Assembly: GCA_049521915.1 (NCBI GenBank)
Contig: JBEKOI010000004.1
Coordinates: forward strand, 1 to 35,758
Direction: 5' to 3'
Origin: Bog-756 sp049521915
Lineage (GTDB): Bacteria; Actinomycetota; Acidimicrobiia; Acidimicrobiales; RAAP-2
Length of the DNA: 35,758 nucleotides
Below the pieces are notes generated by a model, which saw only the letters and a program-made list of their open reading frames with translations, did no database searches and was not told the origin of the DNA. This document shows, one piece after another, positions 23,968-32,529 of the stretch (position 1 is the first letter of the stretch; the number at the start of each line of letters is the position of its first letter). The position numbers were made by a program, and so were the translations under genes.

Positions 23968-25839
23968 ATGAGCTCCACCTCTGACAGCCCCGGTCGAATC
24001 CACGGTCACGCACTACGGGACACGGACGCAGAGCCCTCGCCGGTATCCGCTCCGCAAACCCGGAACCCGACGGCAGCTGCCATTTCCGGTATCGCAACCA
24101 GGTTCGACGTCTACGCCCTGGCGTTGCCTGCGGTGGCTTTGCTCTGGTTCATCCACCGATATGCAGTGAACATGCTCTTTGCCGATCAGTGGCACGACAT
24201 CCACATCATCGCGCTCTCGCACCATGGGACCCTCACCCTCGGCGACCTCTGGGCACAGCATGGCGAAAACCGGGTCCTCGTACCCGATCTCCTGGTTCTG
24301 GCCCTCGCTCACACCGCGCACTTCAATGTCGTCTACGAGGACTACGTAAGCGGCTTCCTCCTCATCGCCACCGCGGCCCTGCTCATCGTGGCCCACAGAC
24401 GCCGATCCCCGTCCACGCCCTGGATCTACTACTTCCCCGTGGCCATCGTGCTCCTCTCATTGAATCAGGGCACCATGACCCTGTGGGGTTTCGCAGCGTC
24501 GTGGTACCTCGAACTTTTCGCATTGGCGGCGGCCCTCTTCCTCCTCGACCGGGTGTCGCTTGGCTGGCCGGTCCTCCTCGGGGCGGTGGCCGTCACCGTT
24601 GCCGGAGCCTTCTCCTCATTGGAGGGTCTGTTGATCTGGCCCGTCGGGCTCCTGATCCTCTACCACCGGAGGCGAAGCCGGACGGCGATTCTGGTCTGGA
24701 TCACAGCAGCCGTGGTCACCACCGGCCTCTACATGTTCCACTTCGACTTCACCACCGCGGGGACCGGGACCAAGTCCTTCGTCCTGACCCATCCGCTGGA
24801 GGCGGCACGGTTCTTCTTCTTCGCCATCGGCGATGTCTTCGGTGTGGCATTGCCCAGAACGCCCGGCACAGGCGACTACTTCTTCTGTCTCCTCGGATTC
24901 CTCATCTTCGTGGTCGCTGCCTGGGTGCTCATTGTCGGGCTGCCGCGACGCGATCGATCGACCGCGAGCCCGATCGGTGTGGCTTTGGTCCTCTTCGGAG
25001 TGCTCTATACCGTGGCGCTGACCGAAGGCCGTGGATCACTGGGGCTGTCGATCCTCCCCCGGTACGCGATCTTCGAGCTCTTGATCCTGGCCGGATGCTA
25101 TCTGGCCGTGCTCGACGGGTCCCTCTTCGAGGAACGGGAGGGTCGCATGGCCCGCATCGGTAGGCACCTCTCGGTGGCGGGTGTCATCCGGCGGATGGAG
25201 GGGGCCGACCACCGGCCGGACGAGGGAGCGTGGTGGCTCAGGATGAACCACATCGGGATCAGCGCCGCTCTCGTCGTCGCCCTCTGCCTTCAGGTCCTCA
25301 TCGCCCCCTTCGAGGCCTTCAGTGCCGCCGACGTCTGGCACAGCCAAGAACTGGCCGCGGCCGACATTGCCGTCAATATCCACAGCGCGCCGGATTCCCT
25401 CGTCCGGGTGGGGCTCGGATCGTCATGGCAACCGATTTCGTTTGTTCGGAGCATGGCCCAGGCGGCAAGGTCCGAACATCTGAGCCTGTTCGACACGGCG
25501 GCGGTGACCTATTACACCGACCGGGGACTCAGCGTGGACAGGACGCCACCCCTTACAAGTGTGATCATCCCGTCGGCGGCATCCTCGCTGACAGGCACCT
25601 CGGGCCTCATCGCCAAAGCCTCGGACCCCTACGGGATCAAGCAGGTCGTCTTCATACTGACGGGTGGGACCGTGCACGACATGGTGATCGCACGGGCCCA
25701 CAAGACGATCTACGGTTGGGCCGCGTCGTGGGCCACGTCACGTGTACCAAACGGCACCTACACGGTTCGAAGTGTCGCCTACAGCGAGATCGGTACGAGC
25801 AGTCACAGCGTCGAGGTCCGGGTCGCCGTCACGAACTGA
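23968..25839 (+). CDS. polytopic membrane protein with C-terminal Ig-like domain
   Basis: This protein has about 623 residues. A polar N-terminus (about 1-45) is followed by roughly ten to twelve membrane segments (about 45-470; for example ALALPAVALLWFIHRYAV), the general layout of GT-C glycosyltransferases or of polymerase/ligase-like surface-glycan proteins. I find no signature that fixes the function. After the last segment a soluble extracytoplasmic part ends in a bacterial Ig-like domain (about 525-623; PPLTSVIIPS, YGWAASW, VPNGTYTVRSVAYSEIGTSS). That domain may bind or position the glycan outside the membrane. The ATG at 23968 is used; the frame is open upstream. Confidence 0.8.
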   Translation: MSSTSDSPGRIHGHALRDTDAEPSPVSAPQTRNPTAAAISGIATRFDVYALALPAVALLWFIHRYAVNMLFADQWHDIHIIALSHHGTLTLGDLWAQHGENRVLVPDLLVLALAHTAHFNVVYEDYVSGFLLIATAALLIVAHRRRSPSTPWIYYFPVAIVLLSLNQGTMTLWGFAASWYLELFALAAALFLLDRVSLGWPVLLGAVAVTVAGAFSSLEGLLIWPVGLLILYHRRRSRTAILVWITAAVVTTGLYMFHFDFTTAGTGTKSFVLTHPLEAARFFFFAIGDVFGVALPRTPGTGDYFFCLLGFLIFVVAAWVLIVGLPRRDRSTASPIGVALVLFGVLYTVALTEGRGSLGLSILPRYAIFELLILAGCYLAVLDGSLFEEREGRMARIGRHLSVAGVIRRMEGADHRPDEGAWWLRMNHIGISAALVVALCLQVLIAPFEAFSAADVWHSQELAAADIAVNIHSAPDSLVRVGLGSSWQPISFVRSMAQAARSEHLSLFDTAAVTYYTDRGLSVDRTPPLTSVIIPSAASSLTGTSGLIAKASDPYGIKQVVFILTGGTVHDMVIARAHKTIYGWAASWATSRVPNGTYTVRSVAYSEIGTSSHSVEVRVAVTN

Positions 25840-25847
25840 TCGTCGAC

Positions 25848-25864
25848 GCGCCGGCCGGTGGCGC
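25848..25864 (+). terminator. GC hairpin after the membrane protein gene
   Basis: GCGCC (25848-25852) pairs with GGCGC (25860-25864) over a seven-base loop, nine bases after the stop. There is no U-tract. Confidence 0.4.
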
Positions 25865-26067
25865 CGCCGAAGGGTAGGCTTTCCACGCGTCCGACAACGC
25901 AGTGGTGACGTCCTGGTCGACAACCCAACACAGCGCACCGATCCCGCCCACCGCGGATCGCTTCGGCCCTGGACAGGAGCTCATCCCGTCGGTATTTCGG
26001 GCCGGAACCTGAGCGATTCGCCCGAATTTCCCTAAAGTTCGGTTGCCGTCATGACGATGGCTCAAGG

Positions 26068-27150
26068 GTGAGCAGGGGCAAGATGTGGGCAGTATCCTTC
26101 GTACTGATAATTCTCGTGAGTGTCTTGGGCACTGCGACGATAGGCAAGGATCCGACCACCACCGCAGTCGGTCGGACGCTCGCATACTCGGGCCACCACG
26201 CCGAACCGTGGGCCACCAGCTACCACTGGAACTGGCCGACCCACACGCCCTGGACAAGCTCCGGCAAGACGGATCCGACGCCACCGCTGGCCTCGACGAC
26301 GACAACCCAGGACCCGCCGCCGCCGTCCACGACGACCACCCAGGATCCACCGACGACCACGACGACGTCCACCACTCTCACGCCGCCGCCGAGTGGGGTC
26401 GATCTCGCCACCAATCCTTCGGGTGCAGCCGTGCCCGGACCGGTTCCGGGTTGGACCGAGACCTTCACCGACAACTTCACCAGTCCGTCGACACTGTCGA
26501 ACTATCAGGACTACGGCTTCTATGCTCCCGATGGGTCAGAGTCATGCTTGGCTCCTGATCACACATCGGTGATCGATGGCATGTTGGTCATCAAGGCATA
26601 CAAGGATCCTGCCGCTGTCGCAGCGGAAGGTTGTACCGGCACCGCCAACGGCATCGTGACCGGTGGTGTGAAGTTGAACCTGTCACAGACCTACGGCAAG
26701 TACGAAGTGCGGATGAAGGTTGCCAACGGGGAAGGGGTGTCGATGGTCGATCTGTTGTGGCCGACCGGTGACACCTGGCCCCCCGAGATCGACTTTGCCG
26801 AGGATGGCGGTGAAGCGCCACGCTCAGAGATCCTCGGCACCGAGCATTGGGGAACGGCAGCAGATCCGTCCCAAATCACCACCCCCGTCGCTGTCGACAT
26901 GACTCAATGGCAGACGGTGGGCGTGGAGTGGTCACCGGGCAAGATCGTCTACACCTTGAACGGGGCGGATTGGGCCACCGAGACAAATGCCAATGTGTCG
27001 AGCGTTCCGATGCAGATGGCGATGCAAACCCAGGCCTGGCAGTGCGGCACCAATGACAACAACAGCTTTGAGCAGTGTGCCAACAGCACCACCCCCGCCG
27101 AAGTGGACATGGACGTGGATTGGATCGCCGTCTACTCGCTGAACAGTTGA
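26068..27150 (+). CDS. secreted GH16 family glycoside hydrolase
   Basis: This 360-residue protein has a hydrophobic export segment (about 7-25), a Pro/Thr-rich linker (about 68-109, TTTTQDPPPP type), then a GH16 beta-jelly-roll domain (about 128-358). The catalytic motif ExDxxE is present as EIDFAE, with Glu240 as nucleophile, Asp242, and Glu245 as acid/base; the family strand KYEVRMKVANGEG and GTEHWG are also seen. GH16 enzymes cut beta-1,3/1,4-glucans, galactans or related polymers. Here it likely trims or releases the polysaccharide made by this locus. GTG 26068 is used; ATG 26083 is a close alternative and has AGGGG upstream. Confidence 0.88.
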   Translation: MSRGKMWAVSFVLIILVSVLGTATIGKDPTTTAVGRTLAYSGHHAEPWATSYHWNWPTHTPWTSSGKTDPTPPLASTTTTQDPPPPSTTTTQDPPTTTTTSTTLTPPPSGVDLATNPSGAAVPGPVPGWTETFTDNFTSPSTLSNYQDYGFYAPDGSESCLAPDHTSVIDGMLVIKAYKDPAAVAAEGCTGTANGIVTGGVKLNLSQTYGKYEVRMKVANGEGVSMVDLLWPTGDTWPPEIDFAEDGGEAPRSEILGTEHWGTAADPSQITTPVAVDMTQWQTVGVEWSPGKIVYTLNGADWATETNANVSSVPMQMAMQTQAWQCGTNDNNSFEQCANSTTPAEVDMDVDWIAVYSLNS

Positions 27151-27251
27151 CGAATCCGATCGACGTCTGAACGCACATCCGGTCGGTAACTCCAGTGGTC
27201 GCCTTCCCGGGGTGACTTGAACGTCTGGCTGCATTCGCCGCCGCGAGGTAA

Positions 27252-27272
27252 GGTCTCGATAATTCGAAGACC
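27252..27272 (+). promoter_or_regulatory. hairpin in the leader of the second glycosyltransferase
   Basis: GGTCT-CGA pairs with TCG-A-AGACC (one bulged A) over TAAT, about 70 bases before the glycosyltransferase ATG and about 100 bases after the GH16 stop. A late terminator for GH16 or a leader structure for the glycosyltransferase are both possible. Confidence 0.4.
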
Positions 27273-27343
27273 CACTCTTTGGGGCTCAGGCGACCATGGG
27301 TGGGTGCGGGGCAGTCCTTCTTCGTAGTTCGGGAGCTTTCGCC

Positions 27344-28345
27344 ATGCCGCCGTCAGTCACCGCAACAGTGATTATTCCGACGTTCAGCCTCGAACGGTGG
27401 GACCAACTGGTCCTCGGGGTGGATTCCGTGAAAGCGCAAACCAACCCTCCCGTGGAGCTGATCCTGTGCGTCGACCACAACGCGGACTTGGCACATCGAT
27501 GCGAGGAGCGTTGGGGAACCGACACCAGCGCCGGCTTTCCCATCCTCGTCGTCCCCAATCGGTTCGAGCAGAGCCAAATCGCCGCCAACCACGAGAAAGC
27601 GCACGGATCGAAGCGTCGATTCGGCGCCGGGTGGAACCGCAACACGGGAGCCGAAGTGGCTCAAGGAGATGTCATCGTATTTCTAGACGATGATGCAGCA
27701 GCCGAACCATCGTGGCTCGAACATCTCCTTGCCCCGTTCGATGATCCTGGCACGGTGGCGGTCGGGGGTGCGCCACTGCCGCGGTACGAGACTGGACGAC
27801 CGCGCTGGTTCCCAGCCAACTTCGACTGGGTGTTCGGTTGCGCCTACGCGGGATTGCCGACGGAGCTCGGTCCCTATCCACGTCTGATCGGGGCCAACAT
27901 GGCTGTGCGTCGGGAGTCATACAATGCCGTCGGCGGTTGCCAGTCGATCGATTTCGACGACCTCGACCTCTGTCTCCGGCTGTCACAAAAGGATGGGGCC
28001 CGCCGGCTCATGTACGAACCGCGGGCTGTTGTCCATCACTTCGTTCCAAGGGAGCGGGTGTCGTGGAGGTACTTCTGGCGTCGCTGCTACTTCGTCAATC
28101 ATGAGAAAGTCGAGGTCTTCGCCGAGTTGGGCAGTGCCGCAGACATGGGAGCCGAGACCAAGTTCGTCATCAGGTCCTTCACCGCCCAACTCGTGACCGA
28201 CGCAGACGATCTACTCCGTGGGCAATGGGCCGGACTGTCCCGCATCGGGGCGATGCTGGTCGGCATCTCGATGGCTGCGGCCGGCAACCTGATGGGGCAC
28301 GTCCACTGGGCATTGCGTCATCGAAGACGCCGTTTCTCCAGTTGA
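27344..28345 (+). CDS. family 2 glycosyltransferase
   Basis: This is a GT-A fold glycosyltransferase of about 333 residues. The first strand is TATVIIPTFSLERW (about 7-20), with ILCVDHN, the metal/nucleotide-sugar site VIVFLDDDAAAEPSWLE (about 109-125), and the acceptor-side segment LIGANMAVRR followed by FDDLDLCLRL, where the second acidic motif resembles the ED-type catalytic base of GT2. It is cytoplasmic or membrane-associated, with a hydrophobic stretch near the C-terminus (about 300-318). The ATG at 27344 is preferred because GGGAG lies eight bases upstream; ATG 27296 is an alternative. It converges on the flippase gene with a 23-base gap. Confidence 0.88.
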   Translation: MPPSVTATVIIPTFSLERWDQLVLGVDSVKAQTNPPVELILCVDHNADLAHRCEERWGTDTSAGFPILVVPNRFEQSQIAANHEKAHGSKRRFGAGWNRNTGAEVAQGDVIVFLDDDAAAEPSWLEHLLAPFDDPGTVAVGGAPLPRYETGRPRWFPANFDWVFGCAYAGLPTELGPYPRLIGANMAVRRESYNAVGGCQSIDFDDLDLCLRLSQKDGARRLMYEPRAVVHHFVPRERVSWRYFWRRCYFVNHEKVEVFAELGSAADMGAETKFVIRSFTAQLVTDADDLLRGQWAGLSRIGAMLVGISMAAAGNLMGHVHWALRHRRRRFSS

Positions 28346-28362
28346 CGATCGGAACCGGATCG
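28346..28362. terminator. hairpin between convergent glycosyltransferase and flippase genes
   Basis: CGATC (28346-28350) pairs with GATCG (28358-28362) across seven bases, filling most of the 23-base gap between the two stops. It may serve both strands. Confidence 0.4.
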
Positions 28363-28368
28363 AGGCAC

Positions 28369-29835
28369 TCAGACCCTTGTCTGCTCGCGCCCGAGCAGAC
28401 GCTGGCGCACGCCCCGTGGGAGCCCACCGACAGCCATCAGGAAGAACAGGTAGACAACCACGACCAGGGCACCACCTACGCAGACTCCAATAATCGGACT
28501 GAGCGGCTCCCAGAAGGAACGGGCGAAATTCATGAAGAGAAATGCCGCCAGCGCCGCAACAGTAGGACGCCAGAGCCGCCACAGATTCGTCGAGATGCCC
28601 GTGAGTCGCCGAAACATCAGATACGTCGCCACGAGCGACACCGACTCGCTGATCAGCAAGGCCACGGCCGCCCCTGACGGGCCGTACTTCGGGATGAGAA
28701 TGGCGTTGATGGCGATGTTCAACCCCAGCCCACACATTCCCAGGGGGATCATGGGTCGGTACTTGTCAAGGGAGATACCGGCGTAGGCGAAGACCATCTG
28801 GAGTGATGTCAATGGCACGGTCAGGAAGATAATGGCAAACGGGGTCGAGGCCAGGATGAACTTCGGACCTCCGATGGCCAGCACAGCGTCCTGCCTGAGC
28901 ACCACCCCACAGACGGCGACCAAGGCTCCGATGCAGTACGCGAGGTAGCACGTCCTGTTGATGAGGAACTCGGCAACTTCCCTGGTTGCCGCCACGAGCG
29001 ACGGGATGAGAGCCTGCATGAGAAAGTTCGGCACCGCGAGCACGACGACGAGCGCATTGAAAGCCAGGCTGTACAGTCCGAGCTGCGTTCGTGAGCAGAT
29101 GAGGGACACCATGATGCTGTCGATCCAGAGATAGATGGTCGCAATGATCTGGATGGTGCCCAAGGGCAACGCCACGGTGGCCATCTGCCGCCACTGCGCC
29201 AGGTTCGAGTTCCACCGCAACGGAATGACTCTCCTGACGGCGACGGCGTACATGAGTGCGGATACGAAATCTGCACCGACGTAGGCGCAGATGTAGTCGA
29301 AGTACGTTCCCCGATTGATGGCGACCACGATGACGCCAAAGACATACAGAGCCCGATTGATCATGTTCAGGACGGCGATTCGGTCGCCCCGGACGCGGGC
29401 AATGAATTCGGTGGCGAATGTGATCTGAAGGGTCGTGAATAGAACGTCCAATGACATCATCGCAAGCGCGGCTCGAAAGAGAACGGTCTCGTGCGGATAG
29501 AGAATGAAAGCCGAAGCTTGGATGACCGGGATCAGAGCCAGCGACACTGCGATGCGGGACGAAAGGGCCGAGCTCAGTATTGACGAGTGGTCGGATTCAG
29601 GTTTGCTCAATTCGATGGAAGTCGCGGCTGTGATCCCCAGATCCGCCGCTATGGTGAAAAGGGTGACGAAGGTGACGATCAGTGCGAACGTTCCGTAGTC
29701 ACTCGGTCCCAGGCGGTGGGTTGTGATCCGTACAACGGCCACTCCACCGATGGCGATCAGCAAGCTCCCCAGCGATTGGCTGGTCGAGCTCAATGCGACC
29801 CTGGCCTGCACGCTCAACCGTTCGATTTTGGTCAT
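28369..29835 (-). CDS. Wzx-type polysaccharide flippase (MOP superfamily)
   Basis: This 488-residue integral membrane protein has about twelve to fourteen hydrophobic segments, the usual size and pattern for MOP-family oligosaccharide flippases. The start (SLGSLLIAIGGVAVVRITTH then LGPSDYGTFALI) is the family-typical first helix pair, with the G-P-x-x-Y-G turn. It would move a lipid-linked sugar unit from the inner to the outer face of the membrane. It is the last gene of the leftward arm, 127 bases after the membrane protein gene, and faces the rightward glycosyltransferase. Together with several glycosyltransferases it marks this as a glycan export locus. Confidence 0.87.
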   Translation of the reverse strand: MTKIERLSVQARVALSSTSQSLGSLLIAIGGVAVVRITTHRLGPSDYGTFALIVTFVTLFTIAADLGITAATSIELSKPESDHSSILSSALSSRIAVSLALIPVIQASAFILYPHETVLFRAALAMMSLDVLFTTLQITFATEFIARVRGDRIAVLNMINRALYVFGVIVVAINRGTYFDYICAYVGADFVSALMYAVAVRRVIPLRWNSNLAQWRQMATVALPLGTIQIIATIYLWIDSIMVSLICSRTQLGLYSLAFNALVVVLAVPNFLMQALIPSLVAATREVAEFLINRTCYLAYCIGALVAVCGVVLRQDAVLAIGGPKFILASTPFAIIFLTVPLTSLQMVFAYAGISLDKYRPMIPLGMCGLGLNIAINAILIPKYGPSGAAVALLISESVSLVATYLMFRRLTGISTNLWRLWRPTVAALAAFLFMNFARSFWEPLSPIIGVCVGGALVVVVYLFFLMAVGGLPRGVRQRLLGREQTRV

Positions 29836-29962
29836 CGGGCGGCACTCAGGCTGAGTTCGGGCACGGTGCCTTCACGGCAAGATGTTGGCGGTCCATGAAA
29901 CTGCGCAGTGCCGGTCCACTCGGGATATGGGCACGCTCTCCCTGTAGATGCTCGTGAGAACA

Positions 29963-31789
29963 CTAACTCCGAGCCGAGGTTCTCAGTTCGAACACACGAG
30001 TACCGCCCCGGTCGGACACCATCCTGAACTGCGGCGAGGCCTGCAATGCGGAATCAATCGCCGCATAGTACCGGGGAGTGTAGAGATTGTAGAGCTGCCC
30101 GGCATGCACCCCTGCCTCCGAAGTCGACACATAGAACCTCGGGTACCCCTGACCCATCCGAATCAGACTGGTGACCAGAGCGCTGACCTTGCCCCTCGGG
30201 ATCTCGAACGATGTGAGCACGGCGTTGTACCGGTAGGTGGCGTCTAGCGGACTGTCATTTGCTCCTACGTACATCATCATCGATCCAAGTGGAGCAGTGA
30301 GCTCGAACGTGCGCTCGGCCTGCAACTGTGACGGTCGGACAACATTCATCCCATCCAGCGCGAAGTTGGCGAACAGGAAGGACATCGAGAGAAATGCGAT
30401 GAGCGGAACGACCGTGTACGAACGTCGGAACAGTGCCTTCGGACCATTGCCGAAGGCGAGCACGCAGAGCCACGGCAGTGCGAACAGTGTGGTGCGGTAC
30501 AGCCCTTCTTGCCCGTAATCGGTGATGAGCACGAGAGAACCTGCGCTGGCCGCACAAGCGGCGAGTGCGAACTCCAAGCGCCCGCGGTGCCGGAGCAGAA
30601 ACAGCACGGCCAGGACGCCCACGATGAACGGGCCGGCAGCTAGTGCGAAGGTACTCAGGCGCAGCACGGCATCCGGACGCTCGCCCACGAAGCTCGCACC
30701 CGGTGTCTGCACGTTGGCGCTCAGGTTGAAAATGTCGCTGAACGAGAAGTAACTCTTCCAAGCCTGGTAGTTGATCAGCGCCCACACGGCCGCAGGGATC
30801 AGTGGGACCAGTGGGATCCACACCGGACGCAGCACACCGAAGATCACGAGGACAGCCAGGCTGGCCACGACAAAATACGGTGTGATCTGGTGCGTCACGG
30901 CAAGCGCGATGCTGAGCAGGACGACCAGCCCGATCCGCCAGGCCGGGAGGCGGAACGGGAGAGCCAATTTGGTGCCGATGGCGGCGCTACCGATCGAAGC
31001 GACCGGGACGACGACTGCATACAGCGACAGGGCCAAGAGGAGCGCGATGGCCTGCGGGGAGAAGTAGTCCAGATTGAACGCACCCGCCAGCATGAAGACG
31101 CCGGCCGCCATCCAGGCCCGGTAGGCATTCCCGAGCAGCCGACCGGCAAAGCAGCGAACGGCAAGAAGCTCGAGCACGTTGACGATCGGCGGCCAGACCC
31201 GGGCCACGGCGATGGGGTCGTGGATACCGCCCACCCGTGACAGCCAAGCGGTGGCCGAGAACAGCCCCGGCCAAGCCTGGTAGATATCGAGGTCGGGATG
31301 GACCTGGCCGTACTTCAGGATGTAGTCGGTCACCCCGACGTGCTTCTCCGCCCATGGAAGCCGGGGTATGTCGTACACGATCGCAGCGGTGCCCGTCAGC
31401 AGGAGGACCAACGAAGTCACGGCAATCCCGATCTCGACGCCATCAGAGCGCCTCGCTGTCGCGATGCCGGCCACGATCAGTGCCAGGCCGAGGTACCAGG
31501 TGGGGAAGATGGAGCCCGGCAACCCCCACAGACCGGGGTCGAGATGCTGATCGGTGCAGGCCGTCAGGAGCCCGACGGCCAGTCCGGCCAATGACAGCGG
31601 GATCGACCAGCGGAATGACCGCCAACCCGACACCGTCGTCACGTCGAGGGCCGGCACCGACAGTGGCTCCTGTACCTCGAGGTCCGGTATAGGGGCCGGG
31701 AGCTTGCCGAAGTGGTCCGGAATCGGAATCGGCGCTTCGCCGAAGTGATCGGGAATCAGCACCCCCTCGTCGAGGAGGGTCGACGTCAT
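29963..31789 (-). CDS. large polytopic membrane protein, possibly GT-C or polymerase type
   Basis: This protein has about 608 residues and about twelve membrane segments between roughly 55 and 480, then an outside domain of about 120 residues (MMYVGANDSPLDATYRYNAV). The N-terminus has an odd Pro-rich repeat in which IPDHFG occurs twice and a third IPD follows (about 12-36). Its layout fits GT-C enzymes or O-antigen-polymerase-like proteins, but I can assign no motif, so the function is unknown. ATG 31789 overlaps the stop of the gene before it (ATGA), and GGAGG precedes it; the pair is translationally coupled. The open frame upstream to 32149 is antisense-like and rejected. Confidence 0.8.
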   Translation of the reverse strand: MTSTLLDEGVLIPDHFGEAPIPIPDHFGKLPAPIPDLEVQEPLSVPALDVTTVSGWRSFRWSIPLSLAGLAVGLLTACTDQHLDPGLWGLPGSIFPTWYLGLALIVAGIATARRSDGVEIGIAVTSLVLLLTGTAAIVYDIPRLPWAEKHVGVTDYILKYGQVHPDLDIYQAWPGLFSATAWLSRVGGIHDPIAVARVWPPIVNVLELLAVRCFAGRLLGNAYRAWMAAGVFMLAGAFNLDYFSPQAIALLLALSLYAVVVPVASIGSAAIGTKLALPFRLPAWRIGLVVLLSIALAVTHQITPYFVVASLAVLVIFGVLRPVWIPLVPLIPAAVWALINYQAWKSYFSFSDIFNLSANVQTPGASFVGERPDAVLRLSTFALAAGPFIVGVLAVLFLLRHRGRLEFALAACAASAGSLVLITDYGQEGLYRTTLFALPWLCVLAFGNGPKALFRRSYTVVPLIAFLSMSFLFANFALDGMNVVRPSQLQAERTFELTAPLGSMMMYVGANDSPLDATYRYNAVLTSFEIPRGKVSALVTSLIRMGQGYPRFYVSTSEAGVHAGQLYNLYTPRYYAAIDSALQASPQFRMVSDRGGTRVFELRTSARS

Positions 31790-32382
31790 CGCTCCTCCAT
31801 GACGATTCGTCCACCGATGATCGACGGCACCGACTGTGGTGGAGCGTTCTTGGCCTGGAAGGACACGATCTGGATGACGAAGGACATGATCTGGATGACG
31901 AGACTCAGTGCCCCCACAGCCACGAATACCCAGAAGAACGCCCCTGTCAGACGGACTTCGACCAAGAGCATCCCGACCAGAACAAGAAGCGCAGCGCTGG
32001 TGGCCACGGAGATCGTGGAGAATTCGAGCCCGTCTTCGGTTGGAACGAGTGCCCCCACGGCCTGGCCCCAGGTAAGGGCGTCGACTGCGGCAAATATCGC
32101 CGTTGCTTGGAGCAGTCCGGCTCCATGGGCGGCCATGAACCCGATCCACGCCAGAGCGCCGAGGGCGATTCCCCAGGCACGGTAGTCACGACCACCCAGC
32201 GCCCTGGTGCGGTACCGGCGGGAAAGAGTGATGGAACCCAGCGAGAGTCCGGCTCCGACACCCCACTGAGTCGTGGCGACCTGGCGACGATGAAGCGGGC
32301 GGTGACCGAGGAAGGGGTGCATCACCGTACGGCGGCTGCGGGATCGATCGAAGCCGAGAGGTGCCTGAGAAGTGATCGTCAT
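31786..32382 (-). CDS. small membrane protein of the glycan locus
   Basis: This protein has about 198 residues. A basic N-terminus (RSRSRRTVMHPFLGHRPLHRRQ) precedes four hydrophobic segments (about 68-88, 90-110, 122-145, 148-172; for example GIALGALAWIGFMAAHGAGL). I recognise no family. A short internal duplication, FVIQI(M/V)SF-like, occurs near 163-176. It is coupled by a four-base overlap to the large membrane protein downstream, so the two may form a complex. Start choice is uncertain: ATG 32382 has no clear ribosome-binding site, and GTG 32427 lies inside the 15-bp repeats. Confidence 0.7.
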   Translation of the reverse strand: MTITSQAPLGFDRSRSRRTVMHPFLGHRPLHRRQVATTQWGVGAGLSLGSITLSRRYRTRALGGRDYRAWGIALGALAWIGFMAAHGAGLLQATAIFAAVDALTWGQAVGALVPTEDGLEFSTISVATSAALLVLVGMLLVEVRLTGAFFWVFVAVGALSLVIQIMSFVIQIVSFQAKNAPPQSVPSIIGGRIVMEER

Positions 32383-32397
32383 CGTGGTTCGGCCGTT

Positions 32398-32442
32398 TCT
32401 GATGCAGCCCGCTCTGATGCAACCCACTCTGATGCAAACCGA
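32398..32442. repeat. three 15-bp direct repeats at the start of the membrane-protein pair
   Basis: TCTGATGCA followed by six variable bases occurs three times in a row (32398, 32413, 32428). On the gene strand it reads as GGTTTGCATCAGA-like units. It lies in the gap between the leftward glycosyltransferase end (32530) and the membrane-protein start (32382). It is a candidate binding array for a regulator. Confidence 0.8.
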
Positions 32443-32529
32443 TGGGAGCTCCCGTCAATCATGGATTGCTCCCTGTGGCTGGCCCGAAGAAGCTCAGGAG
32501 TCTCTCGTGGCCATTGCATCAGGAGCCTT

